Source: Bradyrhizobium sp. OK095 (GTDB lineage Bacteria; Pseudomonadota; Alphaproteobacteria; Rhizobiales; Xanthobacteraceae). Taken from it: a DNA stretch of 64,000 nt. How positions within the stretch are numbered: position 1 is the stretch's first letter; the number at the start of each line of letters is the position of its first letter. The notes under the pieces are model-generated. The model did no database searches. It was not told where the DNA came from and saw nothing but the letters and a program-made list of their open reading frames with translations. A program made the position numbers and the translations under genes. The DNA lies in NCBI RefSeq assembly GCF_900109945.1, contig NZ_FOBX01000017.1:1-64000 (forward strand), read 5' to 3'. Positions 9,132-16,763 of this stretch are shown piece by piece.

Positions 9132-9734
9132 TTACGGGCAGGGATGCCGCAGGCCGTCATAGCCGAGATAGGTGCCCGAGGCCGGGTCGTAGGACCGGTA
9201 CGTTTGCGCGCAATATCCCGCGGCATCGCCGCCGCCGTCGTCGGGCACCACGGCCACTGACGGCTCGTCATAATAGCCGTCGTTGCCGTAGTAGGGATCG
9301 TTGTAGTACCCGCCACCATAGTAGGCGTAGGAGCCAAGGCCGCCGATCGCGGCGCCCGCCGCGACGCCCGGCCAGAAGCCGCCGCGACGATGCCAGCCGC
9401 CGCCGTGCCAGTTACCGCCACCGCCATGCCAATTGTTGCCCGCAGCCGCGAAACTGCGGCCACCGCCGCCGTTGAAAGTGCCGCCCTGGCGGACTGCCGC
9501 GCCAGCGGCGAAATTGCCGCCACCGCCACCGATCCGCGGACCGCCACCAAAACCCCCGCCGCCCATGCGCGGGCCGCCGCCACCGCCGAAGTGGGCCCCG
9601 CCGCCGCCGCCACCAAAATGGGCGCCGCCCCCACCGCCGCCGTGTCCACCACGGCCCTGCGCGAAGCTCGGCGTCGCCAATGGAAGAATCAGCGCCAGCG
9701 CGGCGGCTGCGCCCAAAACTCTCATACTGTTCAT
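9132..9734 (-). CDS. Secreted Gly-rich BA14K-family protein
   Basis: Predicted 200-residue exported protein. The signal peptide runs from the ATG at 9734 to about ATPSFAQ (residue 26). A Gly/His/Phe-rich low-complexity stretch follows, with runs of GGGG, then a Gly-Tyr-rich patch (YYGGGYYNDPYYGNDGYY). The C-terminus, YCAQTYRSYDP then GTYLGYDGLRHPCP, is the BA14K motif, first described for a Brucella lectin-like antigen. Function is unknown, probably envelope related. AAAAGGAG precedes the start at good spacing; upstream starts at 9902 add a non-signal extension. An EcfG-type promoter lies just upstream. Confidence 0.9.
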   Translation of the reverse strand: MNSMRVLGAAAALALILPLATPSFAQGRGGHGGGGGGAHFGGGGGGAHFGGGGGPRMGGGGFGGGPRIGGGGGNFAAGAAVRQGGTFNGGGGRSFAAAGNNWHGGGGNWHGGGWHRRGGFWPGVAAGAAIGGLGSYAYYGGGYYNDPYYGNDGYYDEPSVAVVPDDGGGDAAGYCAQTYRSYDPASGTYLGYDGLRHPCP

Positions 9735-9759
9735 GTTCAAACTCCTTTTCCCGGAAACA

Positions 9760-9784
9760 AACCCCATGAAAGGGCTGTAGTTCC
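9760..9784 (-). promoter_or_regulatory. EcfG-type stress promoter of the BA14K gene
   Basis: On the minus strand, GGAAC (9784-9780), 16 bases, then GGTT (9763-9760) match the EcfG consensus GGAAC-N16/17-CGTT except for one base. The start codon is 26 bases downstream with AAAAGGAG between. This fits general stress control in alphaproteobacteria. Confidence 0.55.
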
Positions 9785-9967
9785 TGGGGTCACGCCGGTG
9801 TGTGCGTGTGTGATCAGATTTCCACGCGGAGGCTGTACCCGGCATGAACGGATCGCGCCCGATTTGCGGCGGGTCACGCATTTGCGGCTGGCACGGCCGC
9901 ACCCGGCGAACTGGACATTTCGCCGTCCGGATGGCATCAGGACCTGACGAAGCAGGGCCCTTGCCGC

Positions 9968-10375
9968 ATGAAACAATTCTTCCTCAAGTTCTTCACCTGG
10001 TGGAGTGGCCAGACCTTTGGCACCCAGCTCTGGACCAAGCGCTATGGCGAGCTGGTCGGCCAGGACGAGCAGGGCAACCTCTATTATCGCACCCGCGGCG
10101 GGGCGATCGATCCGACGCTCGGCTTCCAGCGGCGCTGGGTCGTCTATAACGGCTACGCCGAGGCAAGCCGCATACCGACGGGTTGGCACGGCTGGATGCA
10201 TCATGTGGTCGATGTGCCGCCGACGGAAGAGAACTACCAGCCGCGCGAATGGCAGAAGCCGCACCAGCCGAACCCGACCGGCACGCCCAACGCCTACCGT
10301 CCCGCGGGCTCGACGCTCGCCAGCGGCAAGCGTCCGAAGGCGACTGGCGACTACCAGCCCTGGACGCCTGGCTAG
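9968..10375 (+). CDS. NADH dehydrogenase accessory subunit, NDUFA12 family
   Basis: Predicted 135-residue homologue of the mitochondrial complex I subunit NDUFA12 (B17.2), a supernumerary subunit shared with alphaproteobacteria. The family core is easily seen: GTQLWTKRYGELVG, GNLYYR, RRWVVYNG, EASRIPTGWHGWMH and a Pro-rich tail with KPHQPNPTGTPNAY. It probably sits at the peripheral arm of complex I. The usual alphaproteobacterial neighbour, a DUF2155 gene, is 4.6 kb downstream, separated by an insertion of unrelated genes. Confidence 0.95.
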   Translation: MKQFFLKFFTWWSGQTFGTQLWTKRYGELVGQDEQGNLYYRTRGGAIDPTLGFQRRWVVYNGYAEASRIPTGWHGWMHHVVDVPPTEENYQPREWQKPHQPNPTGTPNAYRPAGSTLASGKRPKATGDYQPWTPG

Positions 10376-10505
10376 GCGTCCCGCTTCTCTCAGAATCATC
10401 GTTCGATTGGATGCACCCGCATCCGCCTCACGCCGCTGTGGACAACGGGAACAGCGGGGATGACGGCTGCGCGGGCGTTGCCGACACGCAAGCGATGCGG
10501 CTCAA
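10376..10505. other. Gap before the candidate RNA
   Basis: No gene. It carries a possible weak promoter for the RNA that follows: TTGCCG at 10478-10483, 17 bases, then CTCAAT at 10501-10506. The -10 match is poor. Confidence 0.3.
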
Positions 10506-10703
10506 TGGTCCCATCTTACGGAGATGGGAGACCATCGCGTTCGGTTCGGGCAACAGTTCGCGACTGTCCCGAAATGCAGCGGCCGCCGACCAGGACTCGA
10601 TCGGGAGATAGGCCCCCGGTCTGGAAGCTCCGAAATCGCCCGATGAAATGTGCAGCCGCCGTAAGACAGGAAAGGCCGCTCGGGAAACCGGGCGGCCTTT
10701 TTC
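10506..10703 (+). ncRNA. Candidate structured small RNA
   Basis: No protein is supported here, but the stretch is rich in strong stems. Hairpin 1 (10506-10534) pairs TGGT-C-CCATCT with AGATGGGAGACCA. Hairpin 2 (10545-10573) pairs TTCGGG-ACAGT with ACTGTCCCGAA around TCGCG. A TCGGG/CCCGA pair spans the middle, and a Rho-independent terminator closes the region. The T-run orients it to the plus strand, giving about 195 nt. It may be an independent sRNA or the 3' part of the NDUFA12 transcript. I could not match it to 6S, SRP, RNase P or tmRNA. Confidence 0.5.
10671..10703 (+). terminator. Strong Rho-independent terminator
   Basis: GGCCGCTCGG, a short loop, CCGGGCGGCC and then TTTTT. The flanking AAA also pairs with the T-run. 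It ends whatever transcript crosses 10.5 kb on the plus strand. Confidence 0.88.
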
Positions 10704-10860
10704 TGTTGGGATGAGTTGCGTGAGGTCTCGCGCCCCGGACGCAGTGTAGCGCTTCTTCAGCGGTGCGCTGTAAGCCGGGGCCCATGCTGTGGCATCCTGG
10801 GTCCCGGCTCTGCGGAGCGTCACTGCGTGCCGCACCGCGTCCGGGACACGAGAGCGGGGG

Positions 10861-11547
10861 CTACATCACCCGTTCGGCCGCGCGCTTGACTGCCTCGAGC
10901 CGGCGCGCCTGGTTTTGCGCACCGCGCTCTCTCAGCAAGGCCAGCACCTCGGCGGGCGCGGTGTCGGGTGAGCCGGAATTGAATGGCGGGGCGGGGTTGT
11001 ATTCCATCTGGAGCTGGATCGCTTCCGCCGTGGTGCGGTCGCGCAGGATCGACACCAGCGTCAGCGCGAAATCGATGCCTGCGGTGACGCCGCCGCCGGT
11101 GATGCGGTTGCGGTCGACGCAGACGCGGGTCTTGGTCGGCGTCGCGCCGAACTGGCTGAGCATCTCCATCGCGCTCCAATGGGTCGCGGCGCGGTAGCCC
11201 TTCAACAGGCCGGCGGCGCCGAGCGCCAGCGATCCCGTGCAGACCGAGGTGACGTATTGTGCGCCTTCGGCCTGCCTGCGCAGGAAATCCAGCACCTCCT
11301 CGTCGTTGAGGAGGTCGTTGGTGCCGCCGCCGCCGGGCACGCAGATCACGTCGAGTTGCGGGCAATCGGCGAAGGTCGTGGTCGGCGTCAACGCCATCAC
11401 GGAATCGCTCGGCACCGGTTCGATCCGCTTCCAGATCAAATGAGGTTTTACATCGGGAAGCATGGAGAACACCTGCAACGGGCCGGTGAAGTCGAGCTGG
11501 GTGACGCGCGGAAACACCAAAAGTCCGATCTGGAGCGGCGCCGACAT
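10861..11547 (-). CDS. inhA: Isonitrile hydratase-like DJ-1/PfpI protein
   Basis: Predicted 228-residue cytoplasmic enzyme, the same length as Pseudomonas putida isonitrile hydratase InhA, which hydrates isonitriles to N-substituted formamides. Likeness runs through the whole chain as I remember it (QIGLLVFP, QLDFTGP, VICVPGGGG, YVTSVCTGSLALGAAGLL, ATHWSAM, TGGGVTAGIDFALTL, GSPDTAP). The catalytic Cys is 103 in SVCTGSL, with Thr104 and Asp19 in the expected places. The ATG at 11547 follows GGAGG. It diverges from a GlxA-type regulator with the same fold, which probably controls it. Other DJ-1 activities cannot be excluded. Confidence 0.85.
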   Translation of the reverse strand: MSAPLQIGLLVFPRVTQLDFTGPLQVFSMLPDVKPHLIWKRIEPVPSDSVMALTPTTTFADCPQLDVICVPGGGGTNDLLNDEEVLDFLRRQAEGAQYVTSVCTGSLALGAAGLLKGYRAATHWSAMEMLSQFGATPTKTRVCVDRNRITGGGVTAGIDFALTLVSILRDRTTAEAIQLQMEYNPAPPFNSGSPDTAPAEVLALLRERGAQNQARRLEAVKRAAERVM

Positions 11548-11652
11548 AAGAACCTCCAATGAAGAGCTTGACGTCCGCAGACTGGCATGATGCCCTTCTG
11601 TCCAAAATGGCGTAATTCCCTCACTTTCGGACATCTCATGAGGACGTGGCCC

Positions 11653-12591
11653 ATGATCGGCATCCTGATCTTCCCCGATTTCCAGTTGCTCGATGCGGCC
11701 GGCCCGATCTCGGTGTTCGAGATCGCAGCACGTGCCGGCGGCAAGCCGCTTGCGCTCCGGGTGCTGGCGGCGAAGGCGGGACTGGTGCGCAGCTCGTCAG
11801 GCGTCGAGATGGTGGCGCGTGATTTCAAGTCGGTGAATGCGCTGACGACGCTGGTCATCGCAGGCGGCGCCGGCGTGGCCGACGCCGCGCGCTGCGAGGT
11901 CACGCGCGCTTTCGTGCAACGGCTGGCGAAGCGCGGCGTGCGGGTCGCGAGCGTCTGCTCGGGCGCCTATGTGCTGGCCGAGGCAGGATTGCTCGATGGG
12001 CGCCGCGCCACCACGCATTGGGGGCGTACGCGGGATTTCATCGCGCGCTATCCCAAGGTGAAGTTCGAGCCGGACCAGATTTTTACCCGGGACGGCAATG
12101 TCTGGACGTCGGCAGGCATCACCGCGGGTATCGATCTGGCGCTGGCGATGGTGACCGAGGACCATGGCGAGGAGATCGCGCAGGCGACCGCGCGCCAGCT
12201 CGTGCTGTATCATCGCCGCAGCGGCGGCCAGTCGCAGTTCTCGTCGCTGCTGGAGCTGAAGACACCGAACGGTCGCTTCGGCGCGCTGCTGTCCTGGGCG
12301 CGCGAGAATCTCGACGCGCCGCTGACGGTGGAGGATCTCGCCGATCGCGCCGGCATGAGCGCGCGCCACTTTGCTCGTGCCTTCGCCGCCGAGACCGGCA
12401 CGACGCCGTCCAAGGCGATCGAGCGGTTGCGGCTCGAGGTCGCGCGCGAGCGCGTGCAGTCCTCGCGCGAGGCGATCGAGCTCGTCGCGGAAACGACCGG
12501 ATTTCGCGACCCCGAACGGATGCGGCGTGCCTTCATCCGCGCTTTCGGCCAGCCGCCGCAGGCGCTGCGGCGCGCGGCGCGGGCGGGATAG
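11653..12591 (+). CDS. GlxA-family regulator (DJ-1/PfpI plus AraC HTH)
   Basis: Predicted 312-residue transcription factor. Residues 1-170 form a DJ-1/PfpI domain that keeps the elbow Cys (ASVCSGAY, Cys102) and an Asp in LLDAAGP (Asp14). Residues 205-310 form an AraC-type double HTH (LTVEDLADRAGMSARHFARAF, IELVAETTGFRDPERMRRAF). In this family the first domain usually senses a small molecule. The ATG at 11653 has GAGGA eight bases upstream; the alternative at 11638 adds five residues. The divergent isonitrile hydratase-like gene begins 105 bases away and is the obvious target. Confidence 0.9.
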   Translation: MIGILIFPDFQLLDAAGPISVFEIAARAGGKPLALRVLAAKAGLVRSSSGVEMVARDFKSVNALTTLVIAGGAGVADAARCEVTRAFVQRLAKRGVRVASVCSGAYVLAEAGLLDGRRATTHWGRTRDFIARYPKVKFEPDQIFTRDGNVWTSAGITAGIDLALAMVTEDHGEEIAQATARQLVLYHRRSGGQSQFSSLLELKTPNGRFGALLSWARENLDAPLTVEDLADRAGMSARHFARAFAAETGTTPSKAIERLRLEVARERVQSSREAIELVAETTGFRDPERMRRAFIRAFGQPPQALRRAARAG

Positions 12592-12603
12592 AAGCATAGG
12601 CTC

Positions 12604-12786
12604 ATGTGGACCAGATCGATCGGTTTGTTCCTGTTCGTCATCCTTGACATGACCGCATTTGGGCTCGGGCAGGTCGCGAGACGGCGCCTTCCAAGAACCT
12701 ACAGTACTGTCGATAAAGTCCTGTCCGGCATCGAACTGGTATTTATGGTCGTCGTGTTCTTTGGACTATTTTATTTCACGCGCTGA
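12604..12786 (+). CDS. Small two-helix membrane protein
   Basis: Predicted 60-residue protein with two hydrophobic helices (IGLFLFVILDMTAFGLGQV and LSGIELVFMVVVFFGLFYF) joined by a basic loop (ARRRLPRTYSTVDK). It lies 12 bases after the GlxA-type regulator and may be co-transcribed. The ribosome site is weak. The membrane-protein-like composition makes it more likely real than random, but no function is known. Confidence 0.5.
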   Translation: MWTRSIGLFLFVILDMTAFGLGQVARRRLPRTYSTVDKVLSGIELVFMVVVFFGLFYFTR

Positions 12787-12792
12787 AAAGGG

Positions 12793-13812
12793 TTACGGTC
12801 GAGCCTCCAGCTCTCCGCCCGCGTCCGCCGCCGCGGACGTATCCGCGCGTGCCGTCAGCCGCCGTGCGATCGGCGTCAGCAAATACGGCGCAAGATGAAT
12901 CGGGAACTGCGTGAGCGCGAAATAGAGCCAGGTCGTGGCCGGCAACGCGCCCGCGGTCGCGGCCAGCATCAGGCCCAGATTGCGCTGTGACACCATCAGG
13001 CCGATCGCGAAGGCGCGTTCGGTGCCGGCGCGGCGGAAGAGCAGCGTCGTCACAGCGAGCAGGGTGAAATAGACCGCGAAGGCGAGCAGTGCGACGCCGA
13101 TCGTGAACAGCGGATCGGCGACGAAATCATGCGCCACGTCCCCCATCACGGCCGAGGCGAAGACCAGCAGGATGAGGATGTTGAAGCCGTCGATCGGCCG
13201 CTTGTGGCGCTGGATCGCGGCGGCACCGAAAATCCAGCGGATCGCCGTTGCGCCAATCAGCGATACCGCGAGGATGCCGAGCAGTTTTGCGCCAAGCGCG
13301 AGCGGCGAGATACTGAGCATGCCGCCGAGAAACAGGCTTGCGAACAGCGAGGCCGTGAAGGGCACGAGCGCAGTCGCGGTGACCAGCGTCACCAGCGGAA
13401 GCGTGGCATCGAGGCCCATCAGCGCCGCGAGCGCAGGCGCTGCCATCATCGGCGAGGCCATGCCCTGGAGCATCAGCGCGAGAAAGAGACCCGGTGAGCT
13501 TCTGTCGAAGCCGGTCACATGGGCCAGCAGCCCGATGATCACAGGCACGCCGATCGTGGTCCAGACCGTTGCGCTGGCGATCAGCGCGGGACGGCGGAGA
13601 TGGCCGTAGAGCGCGACGAGATCGACCCGCATGAAGGAGATGCAGAGCAGGCAGAGGATCGCCTCGGTGACATAGGGGCGCAGCAGCGCGCCGAGCGGCG
13701 GCAGGGCAAGTGCGATGAAGGCGATCGCGGCCACGGCGCGCGTGCCCTGATCGCCGAGCCATGTGAGGCCGCGCAGGGGGAGGGCGAAGATCGTTTTCAG
13801 GATGGAAGACAT
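12793..13812 (-). CDS. Bile acid:sodium symporter (BASS) family transporter
   Basis: Predicted 339-residue inner-membrane protein with about ten hydrophobic segments. The fold and length resemble BASS/arsenite-permease-like carriers, and segments such as GLFLALMLQGMASPMMAAPALAAL hold the small-residue helix breaks typical of the family. The substrate is unknown; bacterial relatives carry organic anions such as pantoate or 2-keto acids. The ATG at 13812 lies 14 bases after the esterase stop, so the two are probably an operon. A GTG at 13848 inside the esterase gene is an alternative start. Confidence 0.75.
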   Translation of the reverse strand: MSSILKTIFALPLRGLTWLGDQGTRAVAAIAFIALALPPLGALLRPYVTEAILCLLCISFMRVDLVALYGHLRRPALIASATVWTTIGVPVIIGLLAHVTGFDRSSPGLFLALMLQGMASPMMAAPALAALMGLDATLPLVTLVTATALVPFTASLFASLFLGGMLSISPLALGAKLLGILAVSLIGATAIRWIFGAAAIQRHKRPIDGFNILILLVFASAVMGDVAHDFVADPLFTIGVALLAFAVYFTLLAVTTLLFRRAGTERAFAIGLMVSQRNLGLMLAATAGALPATTWLYFALTQFPIHLAPYLLTPIARRLTARADTSAAADAGGELEARP

Positions 13813-13826
13813 GAGGGACGCCGGCG

Positions 13827-14774
13827 TCAGCCCAATTCCTTTAACCACGCGCCGATCTCGCCGACGGCGACATTGGCCTGCTGCAACAGCTTGCCCATGG
13901 TGAAGAAGCCGTGGAACTGGCCGGGATAGTGCTTATAGGTCACGCCCACGCCGGCCTGTTTGAGGCGCTCGGCATATTGGTCGCCTTCATCGCGCAAGGG
14001 ATCGGCGCCGGCGGTCAGCACATAGGCCGGCGGGAGGCCGGCAAGGTTTTGCGCGCGCGCAGGCGATGCGCGCCAGTCGTGGATGTCGGCGGCGGCGTTG
14101 AGGTAGTGATCGCGGAACCAGCGGATCACCGAATGCGTCAGCAGCACGCTGGTCTCGGGCTCGCTGTGCGAGCCGTGTGTCATGGCGAAATCGGTCGCGG
14201 GGTAGATCAGCAGCTGGCCCGCGATCGCGGGGCCGTTGCCGTCGCGCGCGGCGAGCGCAACGACCGCGGTGAGATTGCCGCCGGCGCTGTCGCCGCCGAT
14301 CGAGAGGCGGGAGGCGTCGATGCCGAGCTCGCGTGCATTGGCGGCAATCCATTTGGTCGCGGCGATTGCGTCATCGGCGGCGGCTGGAAATTTGTGCTCG
14401 GGCGCGAGGCGATAGTCGACCGAGATCACGATCAGCGCGCCCTCGACCGCGAGCTGCCGGCAAACAACGTCATGGGAGTCGAGATCGCCGATCACCCAGC
14501 CGCCGCCATGGAAGAACACCAGGGCCGGAGACAGGCCGTCGTGCCGGCGCGGGTCGTTCGGCACGTAGATGCGGGCCGGGATCGCTCCGTGCGGCGCCGG
14601 GATCGAGAGCGGCGCGACGCGGGCAAGCTCGGGCGGCTCCGGGTTGGTGGCAAAGCGGGCCTGCGCGTAATAGGCGCGGGCCTCCGGCGCAGTCAGGCTC
14701 TCATAGGCGGGGCGGCCGGCTTCCTGAAACGCCTTGTAGACGGCGGCGGCATCGGGATCGAGCACGACGGGCAT
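13827..14774 (-). CDS. HSL-type alpha/beta hydrolase (esterase)
   Basis: Predicted 315-residue cytoplasmic esterase of the hormone-sensitive-lipase group (family IV). The oxyanion motif HGGGW, the nucleophile in GDSAGGN, the Asp in the TAGADPLRDEG region and the His in FHGFF form a full catalytic set. It hydrolyses short acyl esters; the natural substrate is unknown. The start at 14774 (MPVVLDPDAAAVYKAF) fits family N-termini, and the longer reading from 14888 adds a low-quality extension. It precedes the BASS transporter, suggesting uptake and hydrolysis, or export, of one compound class. Confidence 0.9.
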   Translation of the reverse strand: MPVVLDPDAAAVYKAFQEAGRPAYESLTAPEARAYYAQARFATNPEPPELARVAPLSIPAPHGAIPARIYVPNDPRRHDGLSPALVFFHGGGWVIGDLDSHDVVCRQLAVEGALIVISVDYRLAPEHKFPAAADDAIAATKWIAANARELGIDASRLSIGGDSAGGNLTAVVALAARDGNGPAIAGQLLIYPATDFAMTHGSHSEPETSVLLTHSVIRWFRDHYLNAAADIHDWRASPARAQNLAGLPPAYVLTAGADPLRDEGDQYAERLKQAGVGVTYKHYPGQFHGFFTMGKLLQQANVAVGEIGAWLKELG

Positions 14775-15022
14775 GGGGAGGACCCTTGAGGTTCTGGTTA
14801 TCGTTGGAAGGTATTTTTGGGGGGCGGTGCCCGCTTCGGCCCCCCGGGGGAGGCCGCCAACTATCCCATTCGGACGCCGGCCTGTCACGCCGGCGGCGGG
14901 CAGGGCTGGAATGCCGCCCTTTCCCCGCCGTATTCGGCGTGTTAACCGGATGGCCTGCGAGCGGCGGTATCCCCTGTAGAATGTCCAACAAGCCCGATTC
15001 GCTGTTGAAGCCGCGCGAGAAG

Positions 15023-16006
15023 ATGGTTCGAACCCTTACCCTGACAGGCCTTGCGGCGCTGCTGGCCGCTACCGCTCTGACGGTGGCGACGCCTGCGCAG
15101 GCGCAGATCGGCACGATCTTCTCCGATCCGCCGCCGCTGCGGCCGCCGGGGAGCATTCCTCGTGGCGGCCAGCCGCAACCGCAGCCGACCCCCGACGACG
15201 ACGAAGAGGTGCCCGAGCTGCCGCCGCAGGGCCGCGTGCTGCCGTCGCGCCCGATGCCGCCGAGCCGCCAGGGCAACGTGATGCCCGGGCCGGTCGAGAG
15301 CCAGCCCTTGGCGCCGCCGCCGGGCTCTCCCGCCGCTCCGCCCAACCAGCCGCCCGCCGTGGCGGTCGCTCCGCCCAGTGCGCCGGGCGCGCCCGGTCAA
15401 CGCCAGCCTCAGCAGAAGGGCGGCCCCGTGCCGCAGACGCCGGCGAGCCTGCAGCCGGGCGACGAGGTCGTGACCGAGCCGCCGGCCCAGAAGATCGTGA
15501 ACAAGAAGGCGACCTTCTCGGGCCTGGACAAGATCACCGGGCGCATCATCAATTTCGACGAGGAGATCGGCGAGACCGTCCAGTTCGGCGCGCTCAGGGT
15601 CAAGACCGATGCCTGCTACACGCGGCCGGCGACGGAAGCCACCAACACCGACGCCTTTGTCGAGGTCGACGAGATCACCTTGCAGGGCGAGGTGAAGCGC
15701 ATCTTCTCGGGCTGGATGTACGCGGCAAGCCCCGGCCTGCACGGCGTCGAGCATCCGATCTACGACATCTGGCTCACCGACTGCAAAGAGCCGCAGCAGA
15801 CCATTGCGACCGCAGCACCCGATCCCGCGAGCAAGCCGGCCACGCCACCGCCGCCGCCCGCGCAGAAGAAGGCCGCGCCAAAACAGGCCGTGCAGCAGCG
15901 TCCGCCGCAGCCCTTGCCGCCGATCCAGCAGCAGCAACCGGCGCCGCCACCCCCGCCGCCACAGGAGCAACGGGGTCTGTTCGGTTTCCCCGGCTTCGGC
16001 CGCTAA
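15023..16006 (+). CDS. Secreted Pro-rich DUF2155 protein
   Basis: Predicted 327-residue exported protein. A signal peptide ends near TPAQAQ (residue 28). A Pro-rich region (about 35-165) follows, then the DUF2155 domain (about 165-270: KKATFSGLDKITGRI, VQFGALRVKTDACYTRP, IFSGWMYAASPGLHGVEHPIYDIWLTDC), then a Pro/Gln-rich tail. The two Cys probably form a disulfide. In alphaproteobacteria this gene usually sits beside NDUFA12 and aat, which suggests a conserved but undefined role. The ATG at 14981 is an equally possible start, giving 14 extra residues. Confidence 0.88.
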   Translation: MVRTLTLTGLAALLAATALTVATPAQAQIGTIFSDPPPLRPPGSIPRGGQPQPQPTPDDDEEVPELPPQGRVLPSRPMPPSRQGNVMPGPVESQPLAPPPGSPAAPPNQPPAVAVAPPSAPGAPGQRQPQQKGGPVPQTPASLQPGDEVVTEPPAQKIVNKKATFSGLDKITGRIINFDEEIGETVQFGALRVKTDACYTRPATEATNTDAFVEVDEITLQGEVKRIFSGWMYAASPGLHGVEHPIYDIWLTDCKEPQQTIATAAPDPASKPATPPPPPAQKKAAPKQAVQQRPPQPLPPIQQQQPAPPPPPPQEQRGLFGFPGFGR

Positions 16007-16019
16007 TCCTGATCGGATT

Positions 16020-16700
16020 CTATTGCCGTGAGGCGATGATCTCGAGCGCGCGTGCGCCGGGGATCGCGTTGCCGGGCGAGAGCCTCAGAAAGTCGCCGGG
16101 ATCGCCGGCGAGTGCCTTGTCGAGCAGCGCGGTGTAGCGCCGCCGCGAAATCTCGGCCGCACCAAAGCTCTTCAGATGCTCGGTAACATATTGCGTGTCG
16201 AGCAGCTCGAAGCCGCCATGGATCAGCCGCGCGACCAGATGCACCAGCGCGACCTTCGAGGCATCGCGCGCGGTGTGAAACATGCTCTCGCCGAAGAAGG
16301 CGCGTCCCAGGCTGACGCCGTAGAGACCGCCGACGAGGTCGTCACCTTGCCAGGCCTCGACGCTGTGGCAATGGCCGAGCTCGTAGAGGCCGCCATAGAG
16401 GTCGCGGATGCGTTTGTTGATCCAGGTGTCCTCGCGCCCTTCCTGCGGCGCGGCGCAGCCGGCGATCGTCGCCTTGAAGGCGGTGTTGACTGTCACGCGA
16501 AAGACGTCCGAACGCACGGTGCGCGCGAGCCGCGAGGCGACGCGGAATCCCTCGAGCGGGATGACGCCGCGCAATTCCGGCTCGACCCAGAACAGGGTCG
16601 GATCGTCAGCGCTCTCGGCCATCGGAAAGATACCGCAGGCATAGGCGCGCAGCAGCACGGCGGGCGTGATTTCAGACGAGGCGGAGTCGCGCGAAGTCAT
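16020..16700 (-). CDS. aat: Leucyl/phenylalanyl-tRNA--protein transferase
   Basis: Predicted 226-residue cytoplasmic enzyme that adds Leu or Phe to proteins with N-terminal Arg or Lys, marking them for ClpS/ClpAP. Family motifs are clear: AYACGIFPMAE, WVEPELRGVIPL, HCHSVEAW, LVGGLYGVSLGRAFFGESMF, and LLDTQYVTEHLKSFGA. Length and start (ATG 16700) match the family. It is convergent with the DUF2155 gene, 13 bases between stops. Confidence 0.97.
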   Translation of the reverse strand: MTSRDSASSEITPAVLLRAYACGIFPMAESADDPTLFWVEPELRGVIPLEGFRVASRLARTVRSDVFRVTVNTAFKATIAGCAAPQEGREDTWINKRIRDLYGGLYELGHCHSVEAWQGDDLVGGLYGVSLGRAFFGESMFHTARDASKVALVHLVARLIHGGFELLDTQYVTEHLKSFGAAEISRRRYTALLDKALAGDPGDFLRLSPGNAIPGARALEIIASRQ

Positions 16701-16763
16701 GGCGCGACAATAGCAGGATTGCGATGCGCGCGCGATGGGGGGAAAGCCCCGTGCAATCGCGGA

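Noticed and set aside
10460..10714. An 84-codon plus-strand frame over the RNA candidate
   Set aside because: It reads through the terminator stem and T-run and has no ribosome site or protein-like composition.
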